From Candidatus Woesearchaeota archaeon (GTDB lineage: Archaea; Nanobdellota; Nanobdellia; Woesearchaeales; WJKL01), in the NCBI GenBank assembly GCA_019322435.1, contig JAHWIR010000014.1:74877-138876 (forward strand): a stretch of DNA of 64,000 bases. The letters run 5' to 3'. This document shows, in pieces, positions 7,003 through 15,052 of this stretch (positions are counted from its first letter, which is position 1; each line of letters begins with the position of its first letter). Made by a program: the position numbers and the translations under genes. Under the pieces are notes generated by a model. It had not been told where the DNA came from. It searched no databases and saw only the letters and a list, made by a program, of their open reading frames with translations.

Positions 7003-7122
7003 CGCCGCGGGAGAGATTTGAACTCTCATATCCCGAAGGAAACAAGATATCCTCACTCTCGTTCGGGACTTTTTGAACGAAAGTTTCCAGTCTTGCGCAG
7101 TACCAGGTTGTGCCACCGCGGC
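7003..7122 (-). tRNA. tRNA-Ser(GGA) with one 36-nt intron
   Basis: On the reverse strand the acceptor is GCCGCGG (7116-7122) paired with CCGCGGC (7004-7010), and the discriminator is G (7003), as in archaeal tRNA-Ser. The anticodon stem is CAAGA/TCTTG, the anticodon GGA lies at 7086-7088, a class-II long variable arm with a TCC/GGA stem follows, and the T arm is GAGAG TTCAAAT CTCTC. A 36-nt insertion after A37 (7049-7084) must be removed to close the loop; the mature form would be 84 nt without CCA. The glycosyltransferase start is 57 nt downstream. Confidence 0.82.
7049..7084 (-). other. tRNA-Ser intron with relaxed splice motif
   Basis: Placed at 37/38 by length and loop restoration. The intron has its own 9-bp helix, CTTTCGTTC with GAACGAGAG (one G-U pair), and a 10-nt loop. 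Between that and the anticodon stem the central helix CTGG/TGAG contains a mismatch and the 3' bulge has four rather than three nucleotides. This is not a strict bulge-helix-bulge, so the exact ends are less certain than for tRNA-Glu. Confidence 0.6.
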
Positions 7123-7146
7123 ATAAGAAATAAAAGAACCCTGAAT

Positions 7147-7155
7147 GTATTTAAA
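7147..7155 (-). promoter_or_regulatory. TATA box of tRNA-Ser
   Basis: The reverse strand reads ATTTAAATA 25-33 bp upstream of the tRNA-Ser 5' end (7122). It overlaps the 3' end of the nucleotidyltransferase gene, so the tRNA promoter lies inside that coding region. Confidence 0.5.
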
Positions 7156-7561
7156 TCTTACCTATATCGCTTGAATGTATTCCACCTTCAAATTCTTCAG
7201 CAACAACAAACTCTATATCTAGATTATAATATGAAGAATAGCGCATTATAGTTTTCTCTGCCAATGTTTTCTGATCATAACCAATCACAAATATATTTGG
7301 TTTAAAAGATATTATCTTTTTTAGATTTTCATTTAAAGTTCCTTCTAATGGTACAACCTGATCAACCATTGCTAATTCTTCAAGTGCCTTAGCTCTTTCA
7401 TCAATATTACGGCTTGGAAAATAGCCTTTATTTTTACAAGAAGCTTCATTAGAAATAGTGCCAACAATAAGATAATCTCCAAGACTCTTTGCATAGTCTA
7501 AATAAGCAATGTGTCCTTTATGCACTCCATCAAATGTTCCCCAGCAGAATACTTTTGTCAT
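7151..7561 (-). CDS. cytidylyltransferase-like nucleotidyltransferase (RibL / FAD synthase-like)
   Basis: A 136-residue single-domain nucleotidyltransferase. GTFDGVHKGH at about 8-17 carries the HxGH catalytic motif, and HSSDIGKI at the end corresponds to the ISSTKI-type motif. In archaea such stand-alone proteins include RibL, which adenylylates FMN to FAD, and glycerol-phosphate or ethanolamine-phosphate cytidylyltransferases. Size and the single-domain form make RibL the best guess but not certain. It has no tight operon partner: 37 bp separate it from uS10 upstream. Confidence 0.75.
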   Translation of the reverse strand: MTKVFCWGTFDGVHKGHIAYLDYAKSLGDYLIVGTISNEASCKNKGYFPSRNIDERAKALEELAMVDQVVPLEGTLNENLKKIISFKPNIFVIGYDQKTLAEKTIMRYSSYYNLDIEFVVAEEFEGGIHSSDIGKI

Positions 7562-7598
7562 AAAAAAAGAATTAATAGATATTTTAAAAATTTAACGC

Positions 7599-7910
7599 TT
7601 AATCAATCATCTCAATCTCAATATTAAGGCCTTCTGGAATAGGTACTCTCATAACCAATCTTAAAGCTCTTTCATCCAAGCCAAGATCAATCACTCTTTT
7701 GTGCACTCTCATCTCAAATCTTTCCCAGCTGGAAGTTCCGCCGCCATCAGGGCCTTTTCTAGTAGTCACTTTAAGCTTTTTAGTTGGTAATGGTATGGGG
7801 CCGCGCATATCAACGCCTGTTTTTTCAGAAATACTACTAATGTAATCACAGACTTGATTGATTTTTGCAATGTCTGTACTGCTTATCTTGATTCTTGCTT
7901 TCTGTGCCAT
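7599..7910 (-). CDS. rps10: small ribosomal subunit protein uS10
   Basis: A 103-residue protein with the uS10 landmarks: an N-terminal ARIKISSTD strand, GPIPLPTK at about 37-44, and the C-terminal [15 protein letters not shown]. It binds 16S rRNA in the 30S head. It follows aEF1A on the same strand, the conserved archaeal tuf-rps10 order, with a gap of about 96 nt containing no strong TATA box, so co-transcription from the aEF1A promoter is likely. Full length. Confidence 0.97.
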   Translation of the reverse strand: MAQKARIKISSTDIAKINQVCDYISSISEKTGVDMRGPIPLPTKKLKVTTRKGPDGGGTSSWERFEMRVHKRVIDLGLDERALRLVMRVPIPEGLNIEIEMID

Positions 7911-8006
7911 TGTTTTGTGATCACATTTATGCTGTCTGCAACATGGTAAGCCCCAAGTTCACCATGATTGGTAAAAGGTAAAAATAAAAAGTTAAAAAGT
8001 GTTTGT

Positions 8007-9290
8007 TTATTCCTTCTTAACCAGGTCTGTGCACATTCCAGCAGCAACAGTTGCTCCAGAATCTCTGATAGCAAATCTGCTCATCTGTGGAATATCTGAT
8101 TGTTTCTCAATTACCAATGGTTGAACCGGCTTAATCTTAACAATTGCAGCATCTCCATTCTTGATAAAATCTGGATTCTCTGCAACAACCTCACCAGTTG
8201 CTGGATTCAATTTTTTCTCAATTGCCGTAACTTGGCATGCAACCTGAGCAGTGTGTATGTGGAATACAGGTGTATAGCCCACTGTAACAACAGTTGGATG
8301 GTTCAAAACAACCATCTGCGCTGTAAACTCTGAAGCAACAGTTGGAACATTATCTGAATGTCCTAACACATCTCCTCTTGCAATATCCTTTTTGCCAATT
8401 CCTCTGACATTGAATCCTATATTATCTCCTGGTTCTGCTTTCTGCATCTGTTCATGGTGCATCTCTATTGTTTTAACTTCTCCTGAAACTCCTTTTCCTT
8501 CTCTGCCAGGAACAACTGTAACCTTATCACCAACCTTCATAACCCCTGTTTCAACTCTTCCGACAGGAACTACTCCAATTCCAGTGATGTTATAGACATC
8601 TTGGATAGGCAGCCTAAGCGGCAAGTCAGTTGGTTTTTCAGGTTCTTTTAAATCATCCATTATCTCTAATAGTATCTTTCCATCATACCAGCCCATGTTC
8701 TCAGATTTCTTAGCAACATTGTCTCCTACTAATGAAGCAAGCGGTACAAATGGAACTTCTTCAGGATTATATCCTACACTCTTAAGCAATCCTGATAGTA
8801 ATTCTTTCAGCTTGTCAAACTTAGCTTGATCATATTTTGCAGCATCCATCTTGTTGATTGCTACAATCAGTTGATTTACACCAAGAGTCTTGGCCAAAAA
8901 TACATGTTCTTTTGTCTGAGGCTGCAGTTCTTCATCTGTAGCAGCTACAACCAAAACACCAGCATCTGCTTGTGATGCTCCAGTGATCATGTTCTTGATA
9001 AAGTCTTTGTGCCCTGGTGCGTCGATTATTGTAAAGTAATACTTGTTAGTCTCAAATTTCTTGTGCGCTAGGTCAATTGTAACTCCTCTTTCTCTTTCTT
9101 CTTTTAGATTATCCATTACAAAAGCAAATTCAAATCCAGCTTTGCCTAGCTCTTGTGCTTTCTCCTTTAGTTTTCTTAATGTTTGTTCATCAATAGCACC
9201 TGTATCAAACAGCAATCTACCTACTGTAGTAGATTTTCCTGCATCTACATGCCCTATGAATACAAGGTTTATGTGTGTTTTTTCAGCCAT
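8007..9290 (-). CDS. tuf: translation elongation factor aEF1A (EF-1 alpha)
   Basis: A 427-residue GTPase delivering aminoacyl-tRNA to the ribosome. The P-loop GHVDAGKST is at 13-21, followed by DAPGHKDF (G3) and NKMD (G4), then the EF-Tu domains 2 and 3. The length is normal for archaea. A Shine-Dalgarno GGAGG (9300-9304) lies 9 nt before the ATG. It has its own promoter (TATA at 9347-9354) preceded by an AATTTCGA element and two hairpins. uS10 follows. Confidence 0.98.
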   Translation of the reverse strand: MAEKTHINLVFIGHVDAGKSTTVGRLLFDTGAIDEQTLRKLKEKAQELGKAGFEFAFVMDNLKEERERGVTIDLAHKKFETNKYYFTIIDAPGHKDFIKNMITGASQADAGVLVVAATDEELQPQTKEHVFLAKTLGVNQLIVAINKMDAAKYDQAKFDKLKELLSGLLKSVGYNPEEVPFVPLASLVGDNVAKKSENMGWYDGKILLEIMDDLKEPEKPTDLPLRLPIQDVYNITGIGVVPVGRVETGVMKVGDKVTVVPGREGKGVSGEVKTIEMHHEQMQKAEPGDNIGFNVRGIGKKDIARGDVLGHSDNVPTVASEFTAQMVVLNHPTVVTVGYTPVFHIHTAQVACQVTAIEKKLNPATGEVVAENPDFIKNGDAAIVKIKPVQPLVIEKQSDIPQMSRFAIRDSGATVAAGMCTDLVKKE

Positions 9291-9344
9291 ATTTTACAGC
9301 CTCCGTGTATGTTTTAAGTATTAAGTAGTGTATTGGATTTTGAG

Positions 9345-9386
9345 GGTATTTAAAAACCTTTCGAAATTATTTGTAATTTCGTAAGG
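9345..9386 (-). promoter_or_regulatory. aEF1A promoter with AATTTCGA element and upstream hairpin
   Basis: On the reverse strand TTTAAATA (9347-9354) is preceded directly by AATTTCGAAAGG. The same bases form one arm of an inverted repeat, CCTTTCGAAATTA (9357-9369) against TAATTTCGTAAGG (9374-9386), with one mismatch. A second small hairpin (GTACG/CGTAC) lies at 9390-9406, and a third CCTTTCGAAATT copy at 9411-9422. The hairpins also sit after the aEF2 stop and could end that transcript. Confidence 0.55.
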
Positions 9387-9428
9387 TCTGTACGTTCAAC
9401 ACGTACTTTACCTTTCGAAATTCTATGT

Positions 9429-11609
9429 CTAAATACCCACTTGGCCTTCAGCCAGGCCTTTTCTCTCAATAATCTGCTTCACTATCTTGTCTTGAATCTC
9501 TTCAGGAAGCTTTTCAAATGTCTGATCAACTAATGAGCTAGTCCCTCTTCCACCAGTAGCACTTCTTAAATCACTGCTCCATCCAATCATCTCTCCAACA
9601 GGCATTTTAGCCCTTGCTGTTACAGTTGCTCCTTCCTGAGTCATATCAAGCAGCTGCCCTCTTTTGCTGGTAATAAGCTTAGATAACTCTCCCATAAAGT
9701 CTGTTGGAGCTTCTAAAAGCATTGTCTGTATAGGTTCATAAAGAACCGGAGCAGATGTCACCATTGCTCCTCTTATACCTTCCCTGACAGCAGGATATAC
9801 CTGCGCAGGACCTCTGTGAATAGCATCATCATGCAGTTTCATATCAACTAATCTTACTTTTACCTTAACGCAAGGCTCTCTTGCCAAAGGACCATTCTGC
9901 ATAACATCTTCAAACATGTCTAAAATCATCTCTATGACCTCTCCCAAGTACACTTGTCCTCTTGTCTCATCCAAAAACAAATTCCCGTGAAAAACATCCT
10001 TAACTTTGTCAGCCATCTTGCTTTCCATTCCTGCATTTACAAGAGCTTCCCTAAGAACAGGATCTTTCTTCTTGACTCTTCCTTCTTGTATCTTTCCTGC
10101 TTTTATATCATTATAAAAAGAGTCTTCTAAAGGCTCAACAATAAAATAAAACTTATTATGCTTATTTGGAGATTTTCCTTCCATCTCCTGACTTAACTTC
10201 CTTATTGATTCCCGATAAACAACAATTGGAGGACTAGTCTTGATATCAACACCTTTCTCTGATTTAATCCTGTTCTCAATAACTTCTAGATGCAGCTCTC
10301 CCATTCCATGCATCAGATGCTCTCCTGTTTCCTCATTAATCTCAATCTTAATTGAAGGATCTTCTTTCCCAACCTGCCTCAAAACATCAATAACCTTTGG
10401 CAAATCAGCTGGCTTGGCAGCTTCAACAGCCTTGGTGATGACAGGCTCAAATATATGTATAATCTCCTCAAAAGGAGTATCCTGTTCAAATGTTACTGTC
10501 TCTCCTGGATATGATTTAACTCCTGCAATGCCTATGATATTTCCAGCAACAGCATTATTCACTATCTCTCTCTTTGCTCCATTATAGACAAAAACCTGCT
10601 GCACCTTTGCAGTCTGCTTCATCCTGTTAAGATAAACATCAGTTCCTTTGCTCATAGTCCCGCTGAATAATCTTCCAGCAGAAATCTCCCCTGCTTGAGG
10701 GTCAATAACAATCTTTGTAATAACAAAAGCTAATTTGCCGCTTGGATCACATTTTGCCAAGCTTTGCCCTAGCTCTGATTCAACCTCCCCTCTCCAAATC
10801 TTTGGAATCCTATATGCTTGAGCATCTACTGGATTAGGCAAATGCTCAATAACCATGTTAAGAATTACTTCATGTAAAGGAGCTTTCTTAGCTAATGCCT
10901 TTATATCTTCATCTTTTCCAGAATTATAAGCATCAATTATATCTTTAAATGTAATTTTCCTTTCAGTCATAAACGGAATACTCAATGCCCAGTTATGAAA
11001 CGCGCTTCCAAAAGCAACACTTCCATCTTGTACATTTGTCTGCCATTTATCTCCATATTCTTCTTCAGCTATCTCTCTTATTAGCTTATTAACCTCTGTA
11101 ATTATCTTAATAAACCTCTCTTGCATAGCCTCAGGAGTTAATTTCAGCTCTTTAATCAGTCTATCAACCTTATTAATAAACAAAACAGGCTTAACCCTCT
11201 CCCTAAGCGCCTGCCTCAATACAGTTTCTGTCTGAGGCATTATTCCTTCAGAAGCACAAACTAAAACAATAGCTCCGTCAACAGCCCTCATTGCTCTTGT
11301 AACATCTCCTCCAAAATCAACATGCCCAGGAGTATCAAGAAGATTAATCAAATACTCTCCATCTTTAAAATCATGAACCATAGAAACAGAAGCAGTATCA
11401 ATTGTTATTCCTCGAGCAGCTTCATCCTCATGAAAATCCAAAGCAAGCTGTTTTCCAGCTAATTCTTCTGACATCATGCCAGCTCCTGCTAAAAGATTAT
11501 CAGAAAAAGTTGTTTTTCCATGATCAATATGCGCAGCAATAGCAATATTCCTAATACTTTTAGGACTCTTTGATATTCTCATAACCCTATCAACCATCTT
11601 TTCAGCCAT
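9429..11609 (-). CDS. fusA: translation elongation factor aEF2
   Basis: A 726-residue translocase GTPase with AHIDHGKTT (G1, about 26-34), DTPGHVDF (G3), NKVD (G4) and domains II-V. The LHDDAIHRGPAQ segment contains the histidine that is converted to diphthamide in archaea and eukaryotes. The ATG is 1 nt after the NDP kinase stop, so it ends the eL8-eS28-eL24-ndk operon, where many archaea have infB instead. A GGGGG-type Shine-Dalgarno lies inside the end of ndk. Full length. Confidence 0.98.
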   Translation of the reverse strand: MAEKMVDRVMRISKSPKSIRNIAIAAHIDHGKTTFSDNLLAGAGMMSEELAGKQLALDFHEDEAARGITIDTASVSMVHDFKDGEYLINLLDTPGHVDFGGDVTRAMRAVDGAIVLVCASEGIMPQTETVLRQALRERVKPVLFINKVDRLIKELKLTPEAMQERFIKIITEVNKLIREIAEEEYGDKWQTNVQDGSVAFGSAFHNWALSIPFMTERKITFKDIIDAYNSGKDEDIKALAKKAPLHEVILNMVIEHLPNPVDAQAYRIPKIWRGEVESELGQSLAKCDPSGKLAFVITKIVIDPQAGEISAGRLFSGTMSKGTDVYLNRMKQTAKVQQVFVYNGAKREIVNNAVAGNIIGIAGVKSYPGETVTFEQDTPFEEIIHIFEPVITKAVEAAKPADLPKVIDVLRQVGKEDPSIKIEINEETGEHLMHGMGELHLEVIENRIKSEKGVDIKTSPPIVVYRESIRKLSQEMEGKSPNKHNKFYFIVEPLEDSFYNDIKAGKIQEGRVKKKDPVLREALVNAGMESKMADKVKDVFHGNLFLDETRGQVYLGEVIEMILDMFEDVMQNGPLAREPCVKVKVRLVDMKLHDDAIHRGPAQVYPAVREGIRGAMVTSAPVLYEPIQTMLLEAPTDFMGELSKLITSKRGQLLDMTQEGATVTARAKMPVGEMIGWSSDLRSATGGRGTSSLVDQTFEKLPEEIQDKIVKQIIERKGLAEGQVGI

Positions 11610-11610
11610 T

Positions 11611-12141
11611 TTAATTATCCCCCTTCCAAGCTACTTCTTCTTTTGTTGTTTTATTTAGCACAGTAGGATAAATTGTATTAGCAAGTTCATGCGGTTCAAA
11701 CCACAGTTTTATCTCTCTTTCAGCATTTTCTTCATTATCAGAAGCATGAATAACATTTTCAAACACTCCTGTTGAACTCACTATTCTTCCGTATTTGCCT
11801 CTTATAGTAATGGGGCTTGCTTTTTCAGGATTTGTTTCTCCTGCAACAGCCCTTATCTTGTCTATTGCATCTTCTCCTTCATAGATCAATGCTAAAACTC
11901 TATTAGTATGATAATGCCCCATGATATATTTCAAAGTAGCCTCGTATATCTCCTCTCCTTTTGTTTCTTTCAGATGAGAATAATGTGTTTCAGCCAATTC
12001 TCTGCTAACCTGGACTATCTTTGCTGCAACAATAGTAAGGTGTGTTTCAGCTAGTTCAGTCAATATATTTCCAGTAAGAGATTTAATCAGCCCATCTGGT
12101 TTTATTAATACTAATACCTGTTGAATATTTTCTTCTGCCAT
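11611..12141 (-). CDS. ndk: nucleoside diphosphate kinase
   Basis: From the ATG at 12139-12141 the product is 176 aa, beginning MAEENIQQVLVLIKPDG. It transfers phosphate between nucleoside di- and triphosphates through a phosphohistidine; the catalytic histidine lies in NVIHASD. It is longer than the usual 150 residues, with an insertion before that histidine (around the GEEIYEATLKYIMGHYHTNR and AGETNPEKAS parts). A longer frame to 12183 would overlap eL24 more deeply and is rejected. It sits in the archaeal eL8-eS28-eL24-ndk order. Cytoplasmic. Confidence 0.92.
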   Translation of the reverse strand: MAEENIQQVLVLIKPDGLIKSLTGNILTELAETHLTIVAAKIVQVSRELAETHYSHLKETKGEEIYEATLKYIMGHYHTNRVLALIYEGEDAIDKIRAVAGETNPEKASPITIRGKYGRIVSSTGVFENVIHASDNEENAEREIKLWFEPHELANTIYPTVLNKTTKEEVAWKGDN

Positions 12142-12145
12142 GGTC

Positions 12146-12319
12146 TTATTTCTTCTTGAACAGCTTTGTCCACTTAACAACAATGGGTTTTCTCTTCAAC
12201 TTCAGCAAATTCTTCTCGCATTTAGTTGAGCAGAAGTTCAAGATCTTCCCGTCTTTCTTTACAAATATCTTGCCTGTCCCTTTCCTGATATCATTTCCGC
12301 AGAAACTGCATTTTGCCAT
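12146..12319 (-). CDS. rpl24e: large ribosomal subunit protein eL24
   Basis: A 57-residue protein read from the ATG at 12317-12319 to TAA at 12146-12148. It has the zinc-ribbon of eL24: CSFCG at residues 4-8 and FCSTKC at 29-34. A basic tail (VVKWTKLFKKK) completes it. The length is normal for archaeal eL24. The stop lies 4 nt before the ndk start. Its Shine-Dalgarno GGAGG is in the loop of a perfect hairpin (separate entry). Confidence 0.95.
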   Translation of the reverse strand: MAKCSFCGNDIRKGTGKIFVKKDGKILNFCSTKCEKNLLKLKRKPIVVKWTKLFKKK

Positions 12320-12320
12320 C

Positions 12321-12366
12321 GTTAAAACCTCCGTGTTTTAACCTTGAAATTTCGATAAGGAATTTC
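12321..12366 (-). promoter_or_regulatory. tandem hairpins in the eL24 leader, RBS in the loop
   Basis: GTTAAAAC (12321-12328) and GTTTTAAC (12335-12342) form an 8-bp perfect stem with the 6-nt loop. On the mRNA the GGAGG (12328-12332) falls in the loop and stem edge, just before the start codon. Next to it GAAATT (12346-12351) and AATTTC (12361-12366) form a second inverted repeat containing TTTCGATA. Control of translation or RNA processing within the ribosomal operon is an inference. Confidence 0.5.
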
Positions 12367-12370
12367 ATTG

Positions 12371-12691
12371 TTATTGACCTCCTCCTCTGCCTCCTCCTTT
12401 TCTGCTTAGAGGTCTTGCTTCAATCTCTGTCTCCCTTAACATCAAGATATCTCCAATCTTGACAGGTCCTTTTACATTCCTTCTCAATATCTTGTTGGAA
12501 TCTCTTCCTTCCAATACTTTGCACCTGACCTGGACAGCATCTCCTCTTGTCCCTGTTCTGTCAATTATCTCTTCAACCCTTGCAGAAACTGCCTGAGTAA
12601 AATGAACAGCAGCTTTTGGCTTTTCATCTCCTTTTTTAGGCGGTCTCTTATCCTGCCTTGGAGCTTGTTCCTTGTTTTGTGGTTCTGCCAT
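12371..12691 (-). CDS. rps28e: small ribosomal subunit protein eS28 with N-terminal extension
   Basis: A 106-residue protein. Residues from about 35 onward match eS28 ([47 protein letters not shown]). The usual archaeal protein is about 70 residues. Here some 27 Lys/Pro/Gln-rich residues precede the core and a Gly/Arg-rich tail ends it, both probably disordered and RNA-contacting. The gene starts 1 nt after the eL8 stop. eS28 sits near the mRNA exit site of the small subunit. Confidence 0.93.
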   Translation of the reverse strand: MAEPQNKEQAPRQDKRPPKKGDEKPKAAVHFTQAVSARVEEIIDRTGTRGDAVQVRCKVLEGRDSNKILRRNVKGPVKIGDILMLRETEIEARPLSRKGGGRGGGQ

Positions 12692-12692
12692 T

Positions 12693-13181
12693 TTATTTAG
12701 CTTCCTTTTTTTCTTCTTTTGCTTCTTCTTTCTTTTCTTCCTTAGGAGCTTCTTTTGGAGTTTCAGCTGCCTCTTTCTTGGCAGGTTTTTCTTCTGGTTT
12801 TGCTTCAGCTGGTTTCGCTTCAGCCTTTTCTTCCTTTGCCTTGACTCCTACTTTTTCAACAATCTCTTTTATCAAAGCCTTTGCCTCTCCTTCAGCAACA
12901 ACTGCTGCACTTGCAGTAGGAACTGCTATGCCTGTTGATGCTCCTAGCTCTTCTTTGCTTCCAACTGTGACGCAAACAACACCTTTTTCCTCTGCCAGCA
13001 AAGGAATATGCATGACAATCTCAGGCGGACTTGCGTCTTTTGCAACAGCAACAAGCTTTGCACTGCCTCTTTCAAGAGCTTTTGTAACCTCATTAGTTCC
13101 TTTCTTAATCTTGCCAGTAGCTTTTGCTACTTCAATTGCTTCTAATACCTTGTCTATTATTTCTTTTGATACTTCAGCCAT
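12693..13181 (-). CDS. rpl7ae: ribosomal protein eL8 / L7Ae with charged C-terminal tail
   Basis: From the ATG at 13179-13181 the product is 162 aa. Residues 1-118 are a complete L7Ae fold ([23 protein letters not shown] at the RNA-binding site, then [14 protein letters not shown]). L7Ae binds kink-turns in 23S rRNA, box C/D and H/ACA guide RNAs and RNase P. The last 45 residues are an Ala/Glu/Lys/Pro repeat, not part of the usual domain. It is first in the operon; a TATA box at 13328-13337 implies a leader of about 120 nt. A longer upstream frame to 13298 lies in that leader. Confidence 0.93.
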   Translation of the reverse strand: MAEVSKEIIDKVLEAIEVAKATGKIKKGTNEVTKALERGSAKLVAVAKDASPPEIVMHIPLLAEEKGVVCVTVGSKEELGASTGIAVPTASAAVVAEGEAKALIKEIVEKVGVKAKEEKAEAKPAEAKPEEKPAKKEAAETPKEAPKEEKKEEAKEEKKEAK

Positions 13182-13337
13182 TTTTATGGACCTCCCTAGT
13201 TCCAAATGAAAATAAAAAGGTAAAAAAAATAAAGAAAAATTACCTCGCTCAAGTTGCATTATGCCGATAGCCATATAGCACAACCCAACCATCATCATTC
13301 ATTGGTTACCTTCAGAATTGCGGGTTTGTTTATAAAT
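13182..13337 (-). promoter_or_regulatory. eL8 operon promoter and long leader
   Basis: The reverse strand has TTTATAAAC at about 13328-13337, so transcription should start near 13305 and give a leader of roughly 120 nt, unusual in this window where most genes are near-leaderless. The leader has a possible GTTG/CAAC stem with a TGC/GCA inner stem. L7Ae autoregulation through a kink-turn is known in archaea, but I could not draw a convincing kink-turn here. Confidence 0.45.
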
Positions 13338-13368
13338 CTTGCTGTTTTTTGTTATTCAGATAGAGTAG

Positions 13369-14103
13369 CTATTTATTCTCATCATAAAACTCAAGCGCTT
13401 TAGAGAAATCTGACTTGCTGAACTCAGGAAAATACTTCTTAGTGAAATAGATTATTGCATGTGCTGTATCCCACAATAAAAATCCTGTTGTCTGCATTAT
13501 CTTTCCATTCTTTATCACAAGATCAGGAGGAAGGAAATAAGAGCTATAGATATTCTCCTTTATGATTCCCTTGTTGATGGCATCAACATCCAGTTTTCCA
13601 GCCTTGATCTGCCTTCCGATGATCCTGCACGCATCTGCTATCTCTTCTTTTCCATCATAATTAATGCAGAGATTCACAAAAAACTTGTCATAATCCTTTG
13701 TCTCTTCCAGCACTTCCTTGATAACATCAACTGCCCTGCTTGGAACATCATACCACTTGCCCAAAGCAGTTATCTTGACCTTATTGTCATGCACAGTGCT
13801 TGACTTCTTGATAGAATTTAAAAAACCAATAAGCTCGTCTAAAAACAAAGGAAAATCCTCTTCTTTCTTCAGCTGCTCTGGCAGGACATAAATAGAAAGA
13901 ATCGGAACATTCTGCTTGATCGCCAGCTCAATAATCTCTTTCAGTATGCCAAAGCTCTTCTTATACACTTCCTGCTTCGGCTTCTTCTTATCCTCACTCC
14001 ATCTCTCCATACCATGCATTGTAATAGCAAGATGCCTGATTATCCTCTTGGCCTTGCCTTCCTTTTCCTGCAACTTAAGCATTAATTTGAATCTTTCTAG
14101 CAT
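13369..14103 (-). CDS. cis-prenyltransferase (UppS family), active-site residues not conserved
   Basis: A 244-residue protein with the UppS fold signature: HLAITMHGMERW at 24-35 (canonical HIAIIMDGNGRWA), INYDGKEEIADA, and PPDLVIKNG...FLLWDTAHAIIYF near 192-220. UppS-type enzymes extend prenyl diphosphates to the lipid carriers of glycans. The catalytic aspartate of MDGN is His30 here, the SxENW(x)RP segment is absent, and the RTSGE motif is replaced by IKNGK. It may be a non-catalytic partner of another subunit (like NgBR, or archaeal heteromeric enzymes) or have a changed function. Divergent from the prepilin peptidase. Confidence 0.75.
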   Translation of the reverse strand: MLERFKLMLKLQEKEGKAKRIIRHLAITMHGMERWSEDKKKPKQEVYKKSFGILKEIIELAIKQNVPILSIYVLPEQLKKEEDFPLFLDELIGFLNSIKKSSTVHDNKVKITALGKWYDVPSRAVDVIKEVLEETKDYDKFFVNLCINYDGKEEIADACRIIGRQIKAGKLDVDAINKGIIKENIYSSYFLPPDLVIKNGKIMQTTGFLLWDTAHAIIYFTKKYFPEFSKSDFSKALEFYDENK

Positions 14104-14133
14104 TATTGCCCCCTATTTACAGTATTATAGAAA

Positions 14134-14143
14134 ATATTTATAT
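14134..14143 (+). promoter_or_regulatory. TATA box of the prepilin peptidase gene
   Basis: TATTTATATA lies 25-34 bp upstream of the ATG at 14168. This suggests a leaderless or near-leaderless transcript; no Shine-Dalgarno is present. Confidence 0.45.
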
Positions 14144-14167
14144 ATTTTGTCTTTATTTTGAGAAATA

Positions 14168-15052
14168 ATGATAACAGACATCATCCTTTTAAGCCTTGCA
14201 TTCGTTGCTTTGATCATAGGAACAGTAACAGACATCAAGACAAGAGAAGTTCCAGACTGGCTTAATTTTAGCATAATCTTTGCAGGAATCGGGATAAGAT
14301 TGATTTATTCTTCAATGACATTTGACTGGATATATCTATTAGAAGGTGCTGCAGGATTAGCAGCATTTGTGATATTAGGCTACCTAATGTTCTATGCAGG
14401 CCAGTGGGGCGGCGGAGATTCAAAGCTTTTAATGGGCTTAGGAGCATTAATAGGATTAAACCTCTCATTACAACCCAACCAATTATTAATAGTGTTCTTG
14501 TTCAATGTCTTGCTAGTAGGAGCAGTCTACGGACTGATATACAGCACAACACTGGCAATAATCCACAGGGAAAAATTCATAAAAAATTTCAGTAAATTAA
14601 TGCACAGCAAACAAATTCAGAGATTCAGAAGAATGAGAATAATATTTTTAATAATGCTAATCCTAATAATTGCCTACTTCCTAAAAGGCAGGCTAATGGA
14701 TATCTTTGTCTTATCTACTCTAACAATAATGATCATCCTGCTCTACCTATCCTTCTACTTAGTCATCTTTGTCAAGGCAGTTGAATTGTCTGCAATGTAC
14801 AGGTTCATCACACCAGAAAAACTGACAGAAGGCGATTGGATTGCAAAAGACGTTATCGTCGACAAAAAAAAGATAGTTGGACCTAAGGATTTGGGAATTG
14901 AAAAAAAACAAATTAAACAATTGATAGAATTGAAAAAACAAGGAAAAATAAGCAAAGTAAAAGTAAAATATGGAATCCCTTTTGTCCCTAGCTTCTTAGC
15001 AGCTTTTATCTTAACCTTAGGATTAGGTGCTTGGTGGTTAATTTTATTCTAA
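14168..15052 (+). CDS. archaeal type IV prepilin peptidase (A24 family)
   Basis: A 294-residue polytopic membrane protein. The two catalytic aspartates are D22 in TVTDIKTREVPDW and D84 in GGGDSKLL (the GxGD motif). This family (FlaK/PibD type) cleaves class III signal peptides of archaellins and pilins. A soluble part at about 210-265 precedes a last helix. Likely substrates in this window are the pilin-like proteins at 42800, 52652 and 53551 and possibly the pilin-like segment in the LamG protein at 48213-52508. Its stop overlaps the convergent HIT gene by 4 bp. Confidence 0.88.
   Translation: MITDIILLSLAFVALIIGTVTDIKTREVPDWLNFSIIFAGIGIRLIYSSMTFDWIYLLEGAAGLAAFVILGYLMFYAGQWGGGDSKLLMGLGALIGLNLSLQPNQLLIVFLFNVLLVGAVYGLIYSTTLAIIHREKFIKNFSKLMHSKQIQRFRRMRIIFLIMLILIIAYFLKGRLMDIFVLSTLTIMIILLYLSFYLVIFVKAVELSAMYRFITPEKLTEGDWIAKDVIVDKKKIVGPKDLGIEKKQIKQLIELKKQGKISKVKVKYGIPFVPSFLAAFILTLGLGAWWLILF

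Noticed and set aside
6946..7116. N-terminal 57-codon extension of the glycosyltransferase frame
   Set aside because: It runs through tRNA-Ser; the ATG at 6945 has a Shine-Dalgarno and TATA box and starts the conserved GT-B N-terminus.
12142..12183. Longer NDP kinase start
   Set aside because: It would overlap the eL24 coding end; the ATG at 12141 begins the usual MAEE...VLIKPDG.
13182..13298. Longer eL8 start
   Set aside because: The extra residues are unlike any L7Ae and lie in the promoter-proximal leader; the MAEV start has a GGAGG site.
13250..13310. Possible box C/D RNA or kink-turn in the eL8 leader
   Set aside because: An ATGATGA-like box C is present on the reverse strand, but no CUGA box D at proper spacing and no convincing kink-turn were found.
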